The notes under the pieces are model-generated. The model was given only the letters and a program-made list of their open reading frames with translations. It did not search any database and had not been told where the DNA came from. From contig CAYZWF010000003.1 of assembly GCA_964482135.1 (NCBI GenBank), positions 1 to 64,000 of the forward strand: DNA of 64,000 nucleotides, given 5' to 3'. The stretch is from UBA11136 sp964482135. GTDB lineage: Bacteria; Pseudomonadota; Alphaproteobacteria; UBA11136. Of the stretch, positions 17,900-26,735 are shown one piece after another. The position numbers and the translations under genes were made by a program. Numbering within the stretch: position 1 is the stretch's first letter; the number at the start of each line of letters is the position of its first letter.

Positions 17900-18988
17900 T
17901 TACCTCAGCTTCAGCGTCGCCAGCCCGGCCAGTGCCAGGATGGTGGCGATGATCCAGAAACGGATGACGATGGTGGGCTCGGCCCAGCCCTTCTGTTCGA
18001 AATGATGGTGCAGGGGGGCCATGCGGAAGACCCGCCTGCCGGTGAGTTTGAAGGAAGCCACCTGGACGATGACGGAGACGGTTTCGAGCACGAACAGCCC
18101 GCCGATAATGGCCAGCACCAGTTCATGCTTGGTGATGACGCTGAGCGTGCCCAGCGCCCCGCCCATGGAGAGCGATCCCGTATCCCCCATGAAGACCATG
18201 GCCGGAGGCGCGTTGAACCACAGGAAGCCTAGCCCCGCGCCCACCAGCGCGCCGCAGAATACGGTCAGTTCGCCGCTGCCGATCACATAGTGGAGCTGGA
18301 GATAGTTGGAGAAGACGGTATTGCCCACGAGATAGGCGATCAGCGCGAAACAGGAAAAAGCGATCATCACCGGCACGATGGCCAGCCCGTCGAGCCCGTC
18401 GGTGAGGTTGACGGCGTTGGACGCCCCCACCACCACGAATACCGCCAGCGGCGCGAACATCCAGCCGAGATCGAACAGGATGTCCTTGAAGAAGGGAATG
18501 GCGAGCCCGGTGGCAAGATCGGGGGAGGCGATCTTCATGATCCACAGGATCACGGCCAGGGAAATGAGGATTTCCGCCGCCAGCTTGACCTTTCCCGGAA
18601 CCCCGTGGCTCGAGCGCCGCGTCAGCTTGAGGAAGTCATCAGCCGCGCCCACCGCGCCGAAGCCCAAGGTGACGGCAATCACCGCCCACACATAGCGGTT
18701 GGTGAGGTCGGCCCATAACAGGGTGCTCGTGACCACCGCCACGATAATGAGGAAACCGCCCATGGTGGGGGTTCCCTGTTTGTGGACGAGATGATCCGCC
18801 GGGCCGTCGTCGCGGATGGGCTGGCCTTCGCCCTGGATGCGCTTGAGCCAGTTGATGATGGCCGGACCGATGACGAAGCTGATGATCAGCGCCGTGATGA
18901 TCGCGCCGCCGGTGCGGAAGGTGATGTAGCGGAACAGGTTGAGGGCGCTGAACTGTTCGGCGAGGGGGACGAGAAGGTTATAAAGCAT
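17900..18988 (-). CDS. mraY: Phospho-MurNAc-pentapeptide translocase MraY
   Basis: MraY links UDP-MurNAc-pentapeptide to undecaprenyl phosphate, forming lipid I in the inner membrane. The 362-residue protein has ten membrane segments. The diagnostic loops are present: QGEGQPIRDDGPADHLVHKQ with the first acidic pair, GAADDFLKLTRRSSHGVPGK, NAVNLTDGLDGLA with the catalytic Asp, and MGDTGSLSMGG. The C-terminal MAPLHHHFEQKGW carries the conserved His cluster. It starts nine bases after the murF stop and is followed closely by murD. Confidence 0.97.
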   Translation of the reverse strand: MLYNLLVPLAEQFSALNLFRYITFRTGGAIITALIISFVIGPAIINWLKRIQGEGQPIRDDGPADHLVHKQGTPTMGGFLIIVAVVTSTLLWADLTNRYVWAVIAVTLGFGAVGAADDFLKLTRRSSHGVPGKVKLAAEILISLAVILWIMKIASPDLATGLAIPFFKDILFDLGWMFAPLAVFVVVGASNAVNLTDGLDGLAIVPVMIAFSCFALIAYLVGNTVFSNYLQLHYVIGSGELTVFCGALVGAGLGFLWFNAPPAMVFMGDTGSLSMGGALGTLSVITKHELVLAIIGGLFVLETVSVIVQVASFKLTGRRVFRMAPLHHHFEQKGWAEPTIVIRFWIIATILALAGLATLKLR

Positions 18989-18997
18989 GGTTCCCCC

Positions 18998-20455
18998 TCA
19001 ATTCCCGTTGACCGCTTGCGGCGGTGCGTCGCCCGTGTCTTTAAGCGCCGCCACCACGTCACGCATGCGGCTGCCGTAAGAACCCTTGACGGTAATCACA
19101 TCACCCGGCTTGAGCGCCGCCTTGACCATGGGGGCGAGAGCCGCGGCGCTGGCCGCATGGCCGCCGCGCATCCCCTCCGGCAGGGCGTCGCGCAGGTGTT
19201 TCATTTGCGTACCGGCGGTGAACACCAGGTCGATCTTTGCCTGTTCCAGGTCGCGGGCGAGGGAGGCATGCATGGGGGCCGAGCGTTTGCCCAGCTCCAG
19301 CATGTCGCCCAGTACGGCGATGCGCCGTCCCGCGTCCTGCGGCTGGGCATGGGAGAGGACGGAAATGGCGGCGCGGATGGAAGCCGGGCTGGCGTTGTAG
19401 CTTTCGTCGAAAAGCTCGCACTCGCCGCCGCCAAGGGGCAGGCGGAAATGGCTGCCGCGCCCCTCCACGGCTTTCAGGGTGGAGAGGGTCCCGGCCGCCG
19501 CCGCCACGTCGCCGCCGAGCGCGTCGACGGCCGCCAGAACGGCGAGGCTGTTGATGACCCAGTGACGGCCCGGCATGTTGAGTTCGTAGCTGAGCGTGGC
19601 GCCGCAGATCTCGGCGCTCACATGGCTGGTCAGGGGCTGGAGGTCGCATGCCACCAGCCTGGCCTCGGCTTCGGGGTGCGCGCCGAAGCCGATGATACGG
19701 GTGACGCCCCGCTCGCGGGCGGTTTCGGCGAGCACGGGAAAGAAGGGGTTCTCGCGCGGCAGGATAGCCGCGCCCTCATCCATGCCCTGGAAGATTTCCG
19801 CCTTGGCGTCGGCGATATGAGCCACCGAGGCGAAGAATTCCGAATGTACCGGCTCGATACTGGTGATGATGGCCACGTGGGGCCGCGCCATTTTCGACAG
19901 GGGAACGATTTCGCCGGGATGATTCATGCCCAGCTCGAACACGCCGAAGGCGCTGTTCCCGGGCATACGCGCGAGACTCAGCGGCACGCCTAATTGATTG
20001 TTGAGATTGCCCATGGTGGCGGTGGTGGCGCCCTGTGGTTCGAGAACTAGGCGCAGGGCTTCCTTGGTGCCGGTCTTGCCGACGCTGCCGGTGATGGCGG
20101 TAATGCGCGCCGCGGTGCGCTCACGGGCGGCCACGGCGAGGTTTTCGAGGCCTTTTTGCGTGTCGTCCACCAGGAGCAGGGGCCGGGACTCCTGCATATC
20201 CTTGGACAGACCCTCGGGAACGCGGCTCACCATGGCGGCAGCGGCGCCGCCGGCGAAGGCCTTGGCGACGAAGTCGTGGCCGTCGAAATTGGGGCCGGAG
20301 ATGGCGATGAAGAGGTCGTTTTCCTCCAGCGTGCGGCTGTCTATGGAGACGCCCTCGGCGGTCCACGGCGCAGTCGACTGTCCGGCGCCGCCACTAGTGG
20401 CACGCCCACTGGTGGCGGCGGTTGCCTCGTCATGTGTCCACAGAGGCGCGGTCAT
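18998..20455 (-). CDS. murF: UDP-MurNAc-tripeptide--D-Ala-D-Ala ligase MurF
   Basis: MurF attaches D-Ala-D-Ala to complete the UDP-MurNAc-pentapeptide. The 485-residue protein has the N-domain VSIDSRTLEENDLFIAI, the ATP loop GSVGKTG at 123-129, and the central FELGMNHPGEI. The C-domain has DESYNASPASIRAAI and AVLGDMLELG. The first 30 residues are an Ala/Ser/Gly/Thr-rich tail not typical of the family. The ATG overlaps the murE stop as ATGA. Its substrates come from MurE and Ddl encoded in the same cluster. Confidence 0.96.
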   Translation of the reverse strand: MTAPLWTHDEATAATSGRATSGGAGQSTAPWTAEGVSIDSRTLEENDLFIAISGPNFDGHDFVAKAFAGGAAAAMVSRVPEGLSKDMQESRPLLLVDDTQKGLENLAVAARERTAARITAITGSVGKTGTKEALRLVLEPQGATTATMGNLNNQLGVPLSLARMPGNSAFGVFELGMNHPGEIVPLSKMARPHVAIITSIEPVHSEFFASVAHIADAKAEIFQGMDEGAAILPRENPFFPVLAETARERGVTRIIGFGAHPEAEARLVACDLQPLTSHVSAEICGATLSYELNMPGRHWVINSLAVLAAVDALGGDVAAAAGTLSTLKAVEGRGSHFRLPLGGGECELFDESYNASPASIRAAISVLSHAQPQDAGRRIAVLGDMLELGKRSAPMHASLARDLEQAKIDLVFTAGTQMKHLRDALPEGMRGGHAASAAALAPMVKAALKPGDVITVKGSYGSRMRDVVAALKDTGDAPPQAVNGN

Positions 20456-21969
20456 GGGGCTTTCTCCGTCTTTTCGGCGGCGGTCTCTCTTGCCGCAGTA
20501 TGGGCTGTCGCGGCATCGTCGAAATCGCGCCGTTCGTCGCCGACGATCTGGTAGGCCTCGTGTCCCTTTCCGGCAATCACCAGAAGATCCTTGGGTTCGA
20601 GGGCGGCGATGGCGGCGGAAATGGCTTCCGCGCGGTCGCCGATCTCGCGAATGGTGACACCGGTTTTTGTCAAAATTCCGGCAAGGATCTGTTTGCGGAT
20701 GATGGCCGGGTCTTCGCCGCGTGGATTGTCATCAGTGACGACGACCGCGTCTGCGAGGCGTCCGGCCACCTTCCCCATAAGGGGGCGCTTGCCCGCGTCG
20801 CGGTCGCCGCCACAGCCGAATACCACATGCAGGCGGCCTTCCACATGGGGGCGCAGGGCACGCAGGGCATTCTCAAGGGCGTCGGGGGTATGAGCGTAAT
20901 CCACATAGACGGTTGCCCCATTGGCGTGATCGGCCACATGCTGCATGCGTCCGGGCGCGCCTTCGAGATGAGCCAGCGCCGTCACCGCCGTTTCCTCGTC
21001 GCCGCCGCAGGCCAAAACCAGGCCCAGGGCGCAGAGCGCGTTGCTGGCCTGGAAGTCGCCGGCCAGCGGCAACAGCACCTGGTAGGCGTTGTCGCCGAGA
21101 ACCAGGGAGAGAATCTGGCCGCCGGGGCCGGGTGTCTGGCTTTCGAGGCGGATATGGGCGCCCTCGCGGCCAAAGCCCATGACCTCGATCCCGCGCGCCG
21201 CGGCGATGCGCGCAAGGGCGGGGAATTCAGGCGTATCGGCGTTGAGAACGGCGACGCCGCCTGACTCGAGAATATCCTCGAAGAGCCGGTTCTTGGTCCG
21301 GGAATAGCTTTCCATGTCGCCGTGGTAATCGAGATGGTCGCGGCTGAGATTGGTGAAGGCGGCGGCGCTGACACGCACGCCGTCGAGACGGTACTGGGTC
21401 AGCCCGTGGCTGGAGGCCTCCATCACCAGATGGTCCACCCCACGCACACAAAGCGTCGAAAGCATTTCATGGAGGGCCACCGGATCGGGCGTGGTCAGTC
21501 CCGCATCCGTGTCCAATCCGTCGGTGGGAACGTTGGTGTGCAGCCCCAAGGTGCCCAGGCTCGCCGCTTCGTAATCCAGACACTCCCAGATCTGCCGCGT
21601 AAAGGCGGCCACCGAGGTCTTGCCGTTGGTGCCGGTGACGGCGGCCATATGGACGGGCTGGCGGGGGTGAAAGCGGGCCGCCATCAGAGAGAAGGCGCGG
21701 CGCGGGTTGGAAGCCGTAACAACGGGTATGTTGGCGGCGCTCTCGCCGGGCGTGGCGTCTTTTCCCGCGAGAACGGCAACAGCCCCGCGCTCCACGGCCT
21801 CGGCGATGAAGGCGCTGCCGTCGGCCTGGGTGCCGGGCAGGGCCGCGAACAGGTTACCCGGTTGTATCTTACGGGAATCGGCGCACAGGCCGGAGATGTC
21901 CGGGTCCATGGTCAAGGCCTGTTGGGTGCTGTCTGTCATGGTCCCCTGGATCAGTTCAGAAAGAAGCAA
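20452..21969 (-). CDS. murE: UDP-MurNAc-L-Ala-D-Glu--meso-DAP ligase MurE
   Basis: MurE adds the third stem residue. The DDNPRGEDPA motif in the C-domain is the signature for meso-diaminopimelate selection, so the cell wall is Gram-negative DAP type. The ATP loop GTNGKTS is at 113-119, and VMEASSHGL, RDHLDYHGDM and VDYAHTPDAL are present. The frame starts at TTG 21969 (LLSELIQG resembles the family N-terminus and overlaps ftsI by 14 bases). An ATG ten codons inside, at 21939, also has an AGGGGA upstream and is the alternative. Length is 505 from the TTG. Confidence 0.95.
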   Translation of the reverse strand: MLLSELIQGTMTDSTQQALTMDPDISGLCADSRKIQPGNLFAALPGTQADGSAFIAEAVERGAVAVLAGKDATPGESAANIPVVTASNPRRAFSLMAARFHPRQPVHMAAVTGTNGKTSVAAFTRQIWECLDYEAASLGTLGLHTNVPTDGLDTDAGLTTPDPVALHEMLSTLCVRGVDHLVMEASSHGLTQYRLDGVRVSAAAFTNLSRDHLDYHGDMESYSRTKNRLFEDILESGGVAVLNADTPEFPALARIAAARGIEVMGFGREGAHIRLESQTPGPGGQILSLVLGDNAYQVLLPLAGDFQASNALCALGLVLACGGDEETAVTALAHLEGAPGRMQHVADHANGATVYVDYAHTPDALENALRALRPHVEGRLHVVFGCGGDRDAGKRPLMGKVAGRLADAVVVTDDNPRGEDPAIIRKQILAGILTKTGVTIREIGDRAEAISAAIAALEPKDLLVIAGKGHEAYQIVGDERRDFDDAATAHTAARETAAEKTEKAP

Positions 21970-23764
21970 GGCTCGGCCCCCGGGGCGTGATGTTCACCAT
22001 CATCTCGCTCTGGATTTCCGGGGCATTTTCATTGACGGGCGGAATCCCGAGCATGGGAGCGGTGCGGGCGATCACGCGGCGTACCACGGGTGCGGCGACC
22101 CAGCCCCCGGTGGCGTATCCGAAGGTTTCCTCGGTGCCCTTGGGCTCATCGAGCATGACGAACAGCACGTAGCGCGGCGCGGTCATGGGAAAGGCGCTGA
22201 CGAAAGAGGAAAGCAGCGCCTTGTCGCTGTAGCCGCCGCGCGCCGACTTCTCGGCGGTGCCCGTCTTGCCGCCCACGAGATAGCCCTGCACCGCCGCTTT
22301 TTTCCCCGTGCCTTCCACCACCACGAGACGCATGAGACGGCGAATCTGTTCCGAGGTGTCAGGAGAAAGTACCCGCGAGCCGGGCTCTCCCGCTTCCGGA
22401 GGGCGTTCGCCCTTTCCTGTTTTTCTCGGGATGCGGGGCAGCAGGGTGGCCGGATAAAGAAGCCCGCCATTGACCATGGTGGCGATGCCGGTGGCGAGCT
22501 GGACCGGGCTGACGGCGAGGCCGTGACCGTAAGCCACCGTCATGGTGTTGATCTTGCGCCAGGGCGAGGGCACCAGCGGCGCACCCACCTCGGGCAGTTC
22601 GATGGCCGCGGTATTGAGCATGCCCAGTTTGCGCAGGAAAGCGCGCTGGCCGCTGACGCCCACGTCGCTTGCCATTTTCGCGGCGCCGATGTTCGACGAA
22701 TAGATAAGAATCTCCGGAACCGTGAGCCAGCGACGTTTCGGGTGGTGGTCGCGGATGGTAAAGCGGCCGATATGGATCGGCTCGGTGGCGTCGTAGCCGC
22801 CATCCAGGCCCACGGTTCCGGATTCCAGGGCCATCGCCGTGGTGAAAATCTTGAAGGTTGATCCCATTTCATAGACGCCTAAAGCGGCCCGGTTGAAGCT
22901 GGCCTCGTCGTCTATGTCTTCGGGGTTGTTGGGGTCGAAATCGGGCAGCGAAACCAGCGCCAGAACCTCGCCGTTATGGGCGTCCATGACCAGCCCGGCG
23001 CCGCCGATGGCCTGGTATTCCTCACGCGCCCGGGACAGTTCCTGGTGAAGGATGCTCTGGACCCGTATATCGAGGGAAATGCGCAGGGGGTCGGAACTTT
23101 CGCGCAGTTCATCGTTCATGGAGCGCTCGATCCCGGCCAGGCCGTGGTGATCGATACCGGAGAATCCCAGGGCATGGGCGGCCAGATTGCCGTGGGGATA
23201 GACCCGGCTTTCCTCGTGCTGGAAGTAAAGGCCGGGAACCCCGAGGCGATTGACCGCATATTTCTGGCGCGGCGTCAGGTGGCGGTAAATCCACACAAAA
23301 GAACGCCCCGACGTGAGCCGGCTGCGGGTCAGTTTTCCATCGAGATCGGGCAGCGCGCTTTTGAGTTTTTCCACGGCTTCGTCGGCGTCGAGAATACGGC
23401 GCGGATTGGCGTAAAGAGAGGCGGTGGTGAGAGACGTGGCAAGCAACACGCCGTTGCGGTCGACAATATCGGCGCGTTCTTTTTTCAGGATTCCCAGCCC
23501 CGTGGCCTGCGCCAGACGGGGCTCGTGGCCGTCGCGCAACAGGGTCAGGTCAACCAGCCGGGCGCCGATAACGGTAAAGGCGATAAGGAACAATGCGCCG
23601 GTCATCAAAAGGCGGTTGCGCGCGGTGTCCAGTGCCTGTTTCGCGGCGCCGCCAAGTCTGCCGAGTTTGTGGCCCCGGTGATGGGATGGACGGCCCGGCG
23701 TGCGGATACCGGTGTTGCGCGCCGGACGGCCCTTCGCGGGAAAAGAAGGGCCGGGTTCGGTCAT
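21956..23764 (-). CDS. ftsI: Septal transpeptidase FtsI (penicillin-binding protein 3)
   Basis: FtsI is the monofunctional class B transpeptidase that cross-links septal peptidoglycan with FtsW. The 602-residue protein has a long basic cytosolic N-terminus of about 50 residues and one membrane anchor at about 52-72. A dimerisation domain with RADIVDRNGVLLAT follows, then the penicillin-binding domain. Its active-site motifs are all present: STFK with Ser302 and Lys305, SSN at 356-358, and KTG at 500-502. The start overlaps the ftsL stop as ATGA. Confidence 0.96.
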   Translation of the reverse strand: MTEPGPSFPAKGRPARNTGIRTPGRPSHHRGHKLGRLGGAAKQALDTARNRLLMTGALFLIAFTVIGARLVDLTLLRDGHEPRLAQATGLGILKKERADIVDRNGVLLATSLTTASLYANPRRILDADEAVEKLKSALPDLDGKLTRSRLTSGRSFVWIYRHLTPRQKYAVNRLGVPGLYFQHEESRVYPHGNLAAHALGFSGIDHHGLAGIERSMNDELRESSDPLRISLDIRVQSILHQELSRAREEYQAIGGAGLVMDAHNGEVLALVSLPDFDPNNPEDIDDEASFNRAALGVYEMGSTFKIFTTAMALESGTVGLDGGYDATEPIHIGRFTIRDHHPKRRWLTVPEILIYSSNIGAAKMASDVGVSGQRAFLRKLGMLNTAAIELPEVGAPLVPSPWRKINTMTVAYGHGLAVSPVQLATGIATMVNGGLLYPATLLPRIPRKTGKGERPPEAGEPGSRVLSPDTSEQIRRLMRLVVVEGTGKKAAVQGYLVGGKTGTAEKSARGGYSDKALLSSFVSAFPMTAPRYVLFVMLDEPKGTEETFGYATGGWVAAPVVRRVIARTAPMLGIPPVNENAPEIQSEMMVNITPRGPSLASF

Positions 23765-24192
23765 GGCGCGTTTCCGGATACGCCTGACTGCGGCAATGGG
23801 GGCGCGTCCTGGGGAACGCGCAACAGGACCTGCCTTATGTCATAGGGCGGGGGGGAGGTCTGGTCCTGCTCGAGACCCTCGTTTTCATCGGCCATTTTCG
23901 CCGATGAAGCGGGGTCGTTCCGTAGCGGCAGTTTCTCGATGCTGGTGATGCGTTCGGCGGAGACCGGCATAAAACCGAGAAACTTGACGTTGAGTTTTTG
24001 CAGATGGCGGGGCCGGTTGAGATAGCTCCACTCCGCGTTGAGAACGTGGATGGATTCCTGGTCGGTGAGGATGGCGCGGTGAATCTGCGTCAGCTCCGTT
24101 TCAAGGATCTGCACCTCGTGCTTAACCTTAAACAAGGCAAAGCCGAGGATGGCTGCCAGCGTCAGGCAGACAAGAGTCATGGGGCGGATCAT
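23761..24192 (-). CDS. ftsL: Cell division protein FtsL
   Basis: This is a small bitopic protein in the ftsL position, between rsmH and ftsI. The 143 residues have an N-terminal membrane segment (about 5-22, MTLVCLTLAAILGFALF). A heptad-like coiled coil (HEVQILETELTQIHRAILTDQ) and the conserved LNAEWSYLNRP segment of alphaproteobacterial FtsL follow, then a Pro-rich tail. FtsL pairs with FtsB and FtsQ and activates FtsWI. The sequence is poorly conserved across phyla, so the call rests on position, topology and the LNAEWSYLNRP motif. It overlaps rsmH (ATGA) and ftsI. Confidence 0.9.
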   Translation of the reverse strand: MIRPMTLVCLTLAAILGFALFKVKHEVQILETELTQIHRAILTDQESIHVLNAEWSYLNRPRHLQKLNVKFLGFMPVSAERITSIEKLPLRNDPASSAKMADENEGLEQDQTSPPPYDIRQVLLRVPQDAPPLPQSGVSGNAP

Positions 24193-25268
24193 GGGCTTGG
24201 GGCTCCCTCATTTGGGATTCCGGGATTTGGCTTGGGGGCGGTGTCCCAGGCCGGTTCGGTTGTGCGGATGGCGGTGCGCAGGCGGCCCGACCGGGCGCGG
24301 GGATTGGCCTTGATTTCCTCTTTGCCGGGTTGGATTACGCCCTTTGAAGGGATGGTAAAGCTGGCGGCGGGTCCGGAATCGGCAGTATCAGGACGGTGAC
24401 GCGAAGGCCGTGACGCGCTGCCGCTACGTTGTTTAAGGAAGTCTTTCACCAGGCGGTCTTCCAGCGAGTGGAAGGAAACCGCGGCGAGGACACCGCCGGG
24501 AGAAAGAATTGTCTCGGCGGCTGCGAGTCCGCGGCCGAGCTCTCCGATCTCGTCATTGACGTGGATGCGAAGGGCCTGGAAGGTGCGGGTGGCGGGATCG
24601 AGGCCGTCGCGGCTTTTGCCCACCACGCTGCGGACGATTTCGGCTAGCTGGAAGGTGCGGGTGATGGGGGAATCGCCCCTGGCTTCGACGATGGCCTTGG
24701 CCACCTGCCGTGACCGGCGCTCGCCGCCGAACTGGTAGATGATGTCGGCGAGTTCCTTTTCGCGCATATGGTTGACCATGTCCGCCGCGCTTGGCCTGTC
24801 GCCATGGGCGCCTTCCATGCGCATGTCGAGGGGGCCGTTATAGCGGAACGAAAACCCCCGTTCCGGCTGGTCGAGCTGCATGGAGGAAACGCCAAGGTCG
24901 AAGGTGACGCCATCGGCCTGGGTCACGCCGCGCTCGGCCAGAAGACCGTCCATCTGGCCGAAGCATCCGGTGATGAGCTTCAGGCGGCCGTCGAATTCCT
25001 CGGCCATGGCGGCTCCCGCGGCAATGGCGTCGGGGTCGCGGTCGATGGCCCAGACCGTGCAGTCGGCGGATTCAAGAATGGCGTGGCTGTAGCCGCCGGC
25101 GCCGAAAGTACCATCCACATAGACGCCGCCGTCATGGGGGGCCAGCGCGTCTACTACCTCGTCAAGAAGGACTGGCTGGTGGGCGGCGGGGAGGGGGCAG
25201 ATGACGCCGCCGGAGGAGGCGCTCGAACAGGCATGCATTGTGAACCTTGTGGGAGATGTGAATGTCAT
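24189..25268 (-). CDS. rsmH: 16S rRNA (cytosine-1402-N4)-methyltransferase RsmH
   Basis: RsmH (MraW) methylates C1402 of 16S rRNA using SAM. The ATG at 25268 overlaps the mraZ stop as ATGA and has GGAGG six bases upstream. An open frame continues further into mraZ but is not credible. The 359-residue protein carries HQPVLLDEVVDAL, the SAM motif YVDGTFGAGGYSHAIL, FDLGVSSMQLDQPERGFSFR, LADIIYQFGGERRSR and the C-terminal VSFHSLEDRLVKDF. All are family signatures. Its place after mraZ is the conserved start of the division cluster. Confidence 0.96.
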   Translation of the reverse strand: MTFTSPTRFTMHACSSASSGGVICPLPAAHQPVLLDEVVDALAPHDGGVYVDGTFGAGGYSHAILESADCTVWAIDRDPDAIAAGAAMAEEFDGRLKLITGCFGQMDGLLAERGVTQADGVTFDLGVSSMQLDQPERGFSFRYNGPLDMRMEGAHGDRPSAADMVNHMREKELADIIYQFGGERRSRQVAKAIVEARGDSPITRTFQLAEIVRSVVGKSRDGLDPATRTFQALRIHVNDEIGELGRGLAAAETILSPGGVLAAVSFHSLEDRLVKDFLKQRSGSASRPSRHRPDTADSGPAASFTIPSKGVIQPGKEEIKANPRARSGRLRTAIRTTEPAWDTAPKPNPGIPNEGAPSP

Positions 25269-25750
25269 GATCCGCCTCCGTTGCCGTTCCGGCCCCTTGG
25301 TATGGGCCGCAGTCTCAGGCTCACGCCCTTGCTGGCGGCTTGTTTGAGGGTGTCCTGGTGATAGGTTTTGTAACGTTGCGGCTGCCACATCTGGAAGGTG
25401 GGGCCGTTGCCCACGAACAGAATCTCGTCGCTGATATGGGCATGGGCGCCCAGCAGCCTGGGCAGCACCACCCGGCCGGTGTCGTCGAAGGCGAGCTGTT
25501 CGGCCTGGGCGAAGATAAGCCGGGCCAGGTCCAGCTCTTCGTGGGAATACTGGTCTGGTTCATCAAGGCTGGCCGAGAGCGCTTCCATGCGGTCGATGCC
25601 GCAGGCGTCGATGGCGCCGAGTTCGGGAGAGGGGAAGGCAACGATGCCGGCAAAGCTCTGGCCCGCCAGGGTGGAGCGAAAAGGCGCGGGTACCGAGACC
25701 CGTCCCTTCTTGTCGACCTTGTTCACCGTCGTGGACAGGAACAGTGCCAT
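25265..25750 (-). CDS. mraZ: Transcriptional regulator MraZ
   Basis: MraZ is an AbrB-fold (SpoVT/AbrB) DNA-binding protein that represses its own division-cluster promoter in E. coli. The 161 residues contain two MraZ repeats. The first has NKVDKKGRVSVPAPFR with the DxxGR/VxxP pattern, and the second has FDDTGRVVLPRLLGAHA. The last 12 residues (IPRGRNGNGGGS) form a flexible tail. The SD is GGGGG, six bases before the ATG. Four TGGGA-like boxes about 130 bp upstream fit autoregulation (see that entry). Confidence 0.96.
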   Translation of the reverse strand: MALFLSTTVNKVDKKGRVSVPAPFRSTLAGQSFAGIVAFPSPELGAIDACGIDRMEALSASLDEPDQYSHEELDLARLIFAQAEQLAFDDTGRVVLPRLLGAHAHISDEILFVGNGPTFQMWQPQRYKTYHQDTLKQAASKGVSLRLRPIPRGRNGNGGGS

Positions 25751-25877
25751 GTTACCCCCAAGTAAAAAAACACCTTTTACATGCGCCGCCCCGCACTCCT
25801 TTTATTTCCCCCGGTTACTCCCGGATGGCGACGCGCGGAACCTCGCCTTGCCCCATAAGCTTCCCTCGCCGTAAATA

Positions 25878-25912
25878 TGGGATACTATGGGATTTCATGG
25901 TATCCTATGGGC
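25878..25912. promoter_or_regulatory. Putative MraZ operator, four TGGGA-like boxes
   Basis: Plus-strand boxes TGGGA, TGGGA, TGGTA and TGGGC start at 25878, 25888, 25898 and 25908, exactly 10 bp apart. E. coli MraZ binds TGGGN boxes separated by 5 bp, the same geometry. The array lies 128 bp upstream of mraZ. Here the boxes read on the strand opposite to mraZ. Four boxes, two of them off-consensus, are seen instead of three. Confidence 0.8.
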
Positions 25913-26006
25913 ATGGCTTGAAAAGCACAATAAAAAACTGGGAGGGCGTTTTTTTACTAGTGATGGGGTGGTTTTCATTTTCATCCCCAAGGGGTAGGGG
26001 AGATTT

Positions 26007-26053
26007 TGGACTTTCATGCAAGCATCGTTTGATCGGCCGCAAATGAAGGTCCA
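26007..26053. repeat. Inverted repeat upstream of the mraZ operator
   Basis: Arms TGGACTTTCAT (26007-26017) and ATGAAGGTCCA (26043-26053) match at 10 of 11 positions around a 25-nt spacer. It has no U-tract on either strand, so it does not look like a terminator. It sits in the 440-bp gene-free stretch 25751-26189 between mraZ and rnpB, which otherwise holds only the MraZ boxes. Confidence 0.5.
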
Positions 26054-26189
26054 AGTGTTCATGTAATGTTCTCATTTATTGCTAGAATTTTATCTTGGGC
26101 ATCGCCATGCTGGGGCATCGCCTTTCCGGGACGGATGCCGGGAGACGCGGCCCGCCATCGGAAGGGGTCATCCATATAAAGAGAAAAAT

Positions 26190-26578
<389 letters not shown>

Positions 26579-26735
26579 AGGACTTAGGTAAGCCCTTGGG
26601 GTGAAAAGATCAAGATGAGCAGCAGACGGGCCGTATACCCATTTCAATCTGCCACGCCTGTCCGCTCTCTTAGGTCTCAGTTCGCGGGGTGTCCGCCGCT
26701 CAGGATATGCGCCTCCATGAGGAAAAAATATGCCC

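Noticed and set aside
25950..25965. T-run after GGGAGGGCG as a plus-strand terminator
   Set aside because: No stable stem precedes the run, and no plus-strand gene ends there.
25744..26046. 100-codon plus-strand frame in the mraZ-rnpB gap
   Set aside because: It overlaps the MraZ boxes and inverted repeat and shows no domain, signal or Shine-Dalgarno.
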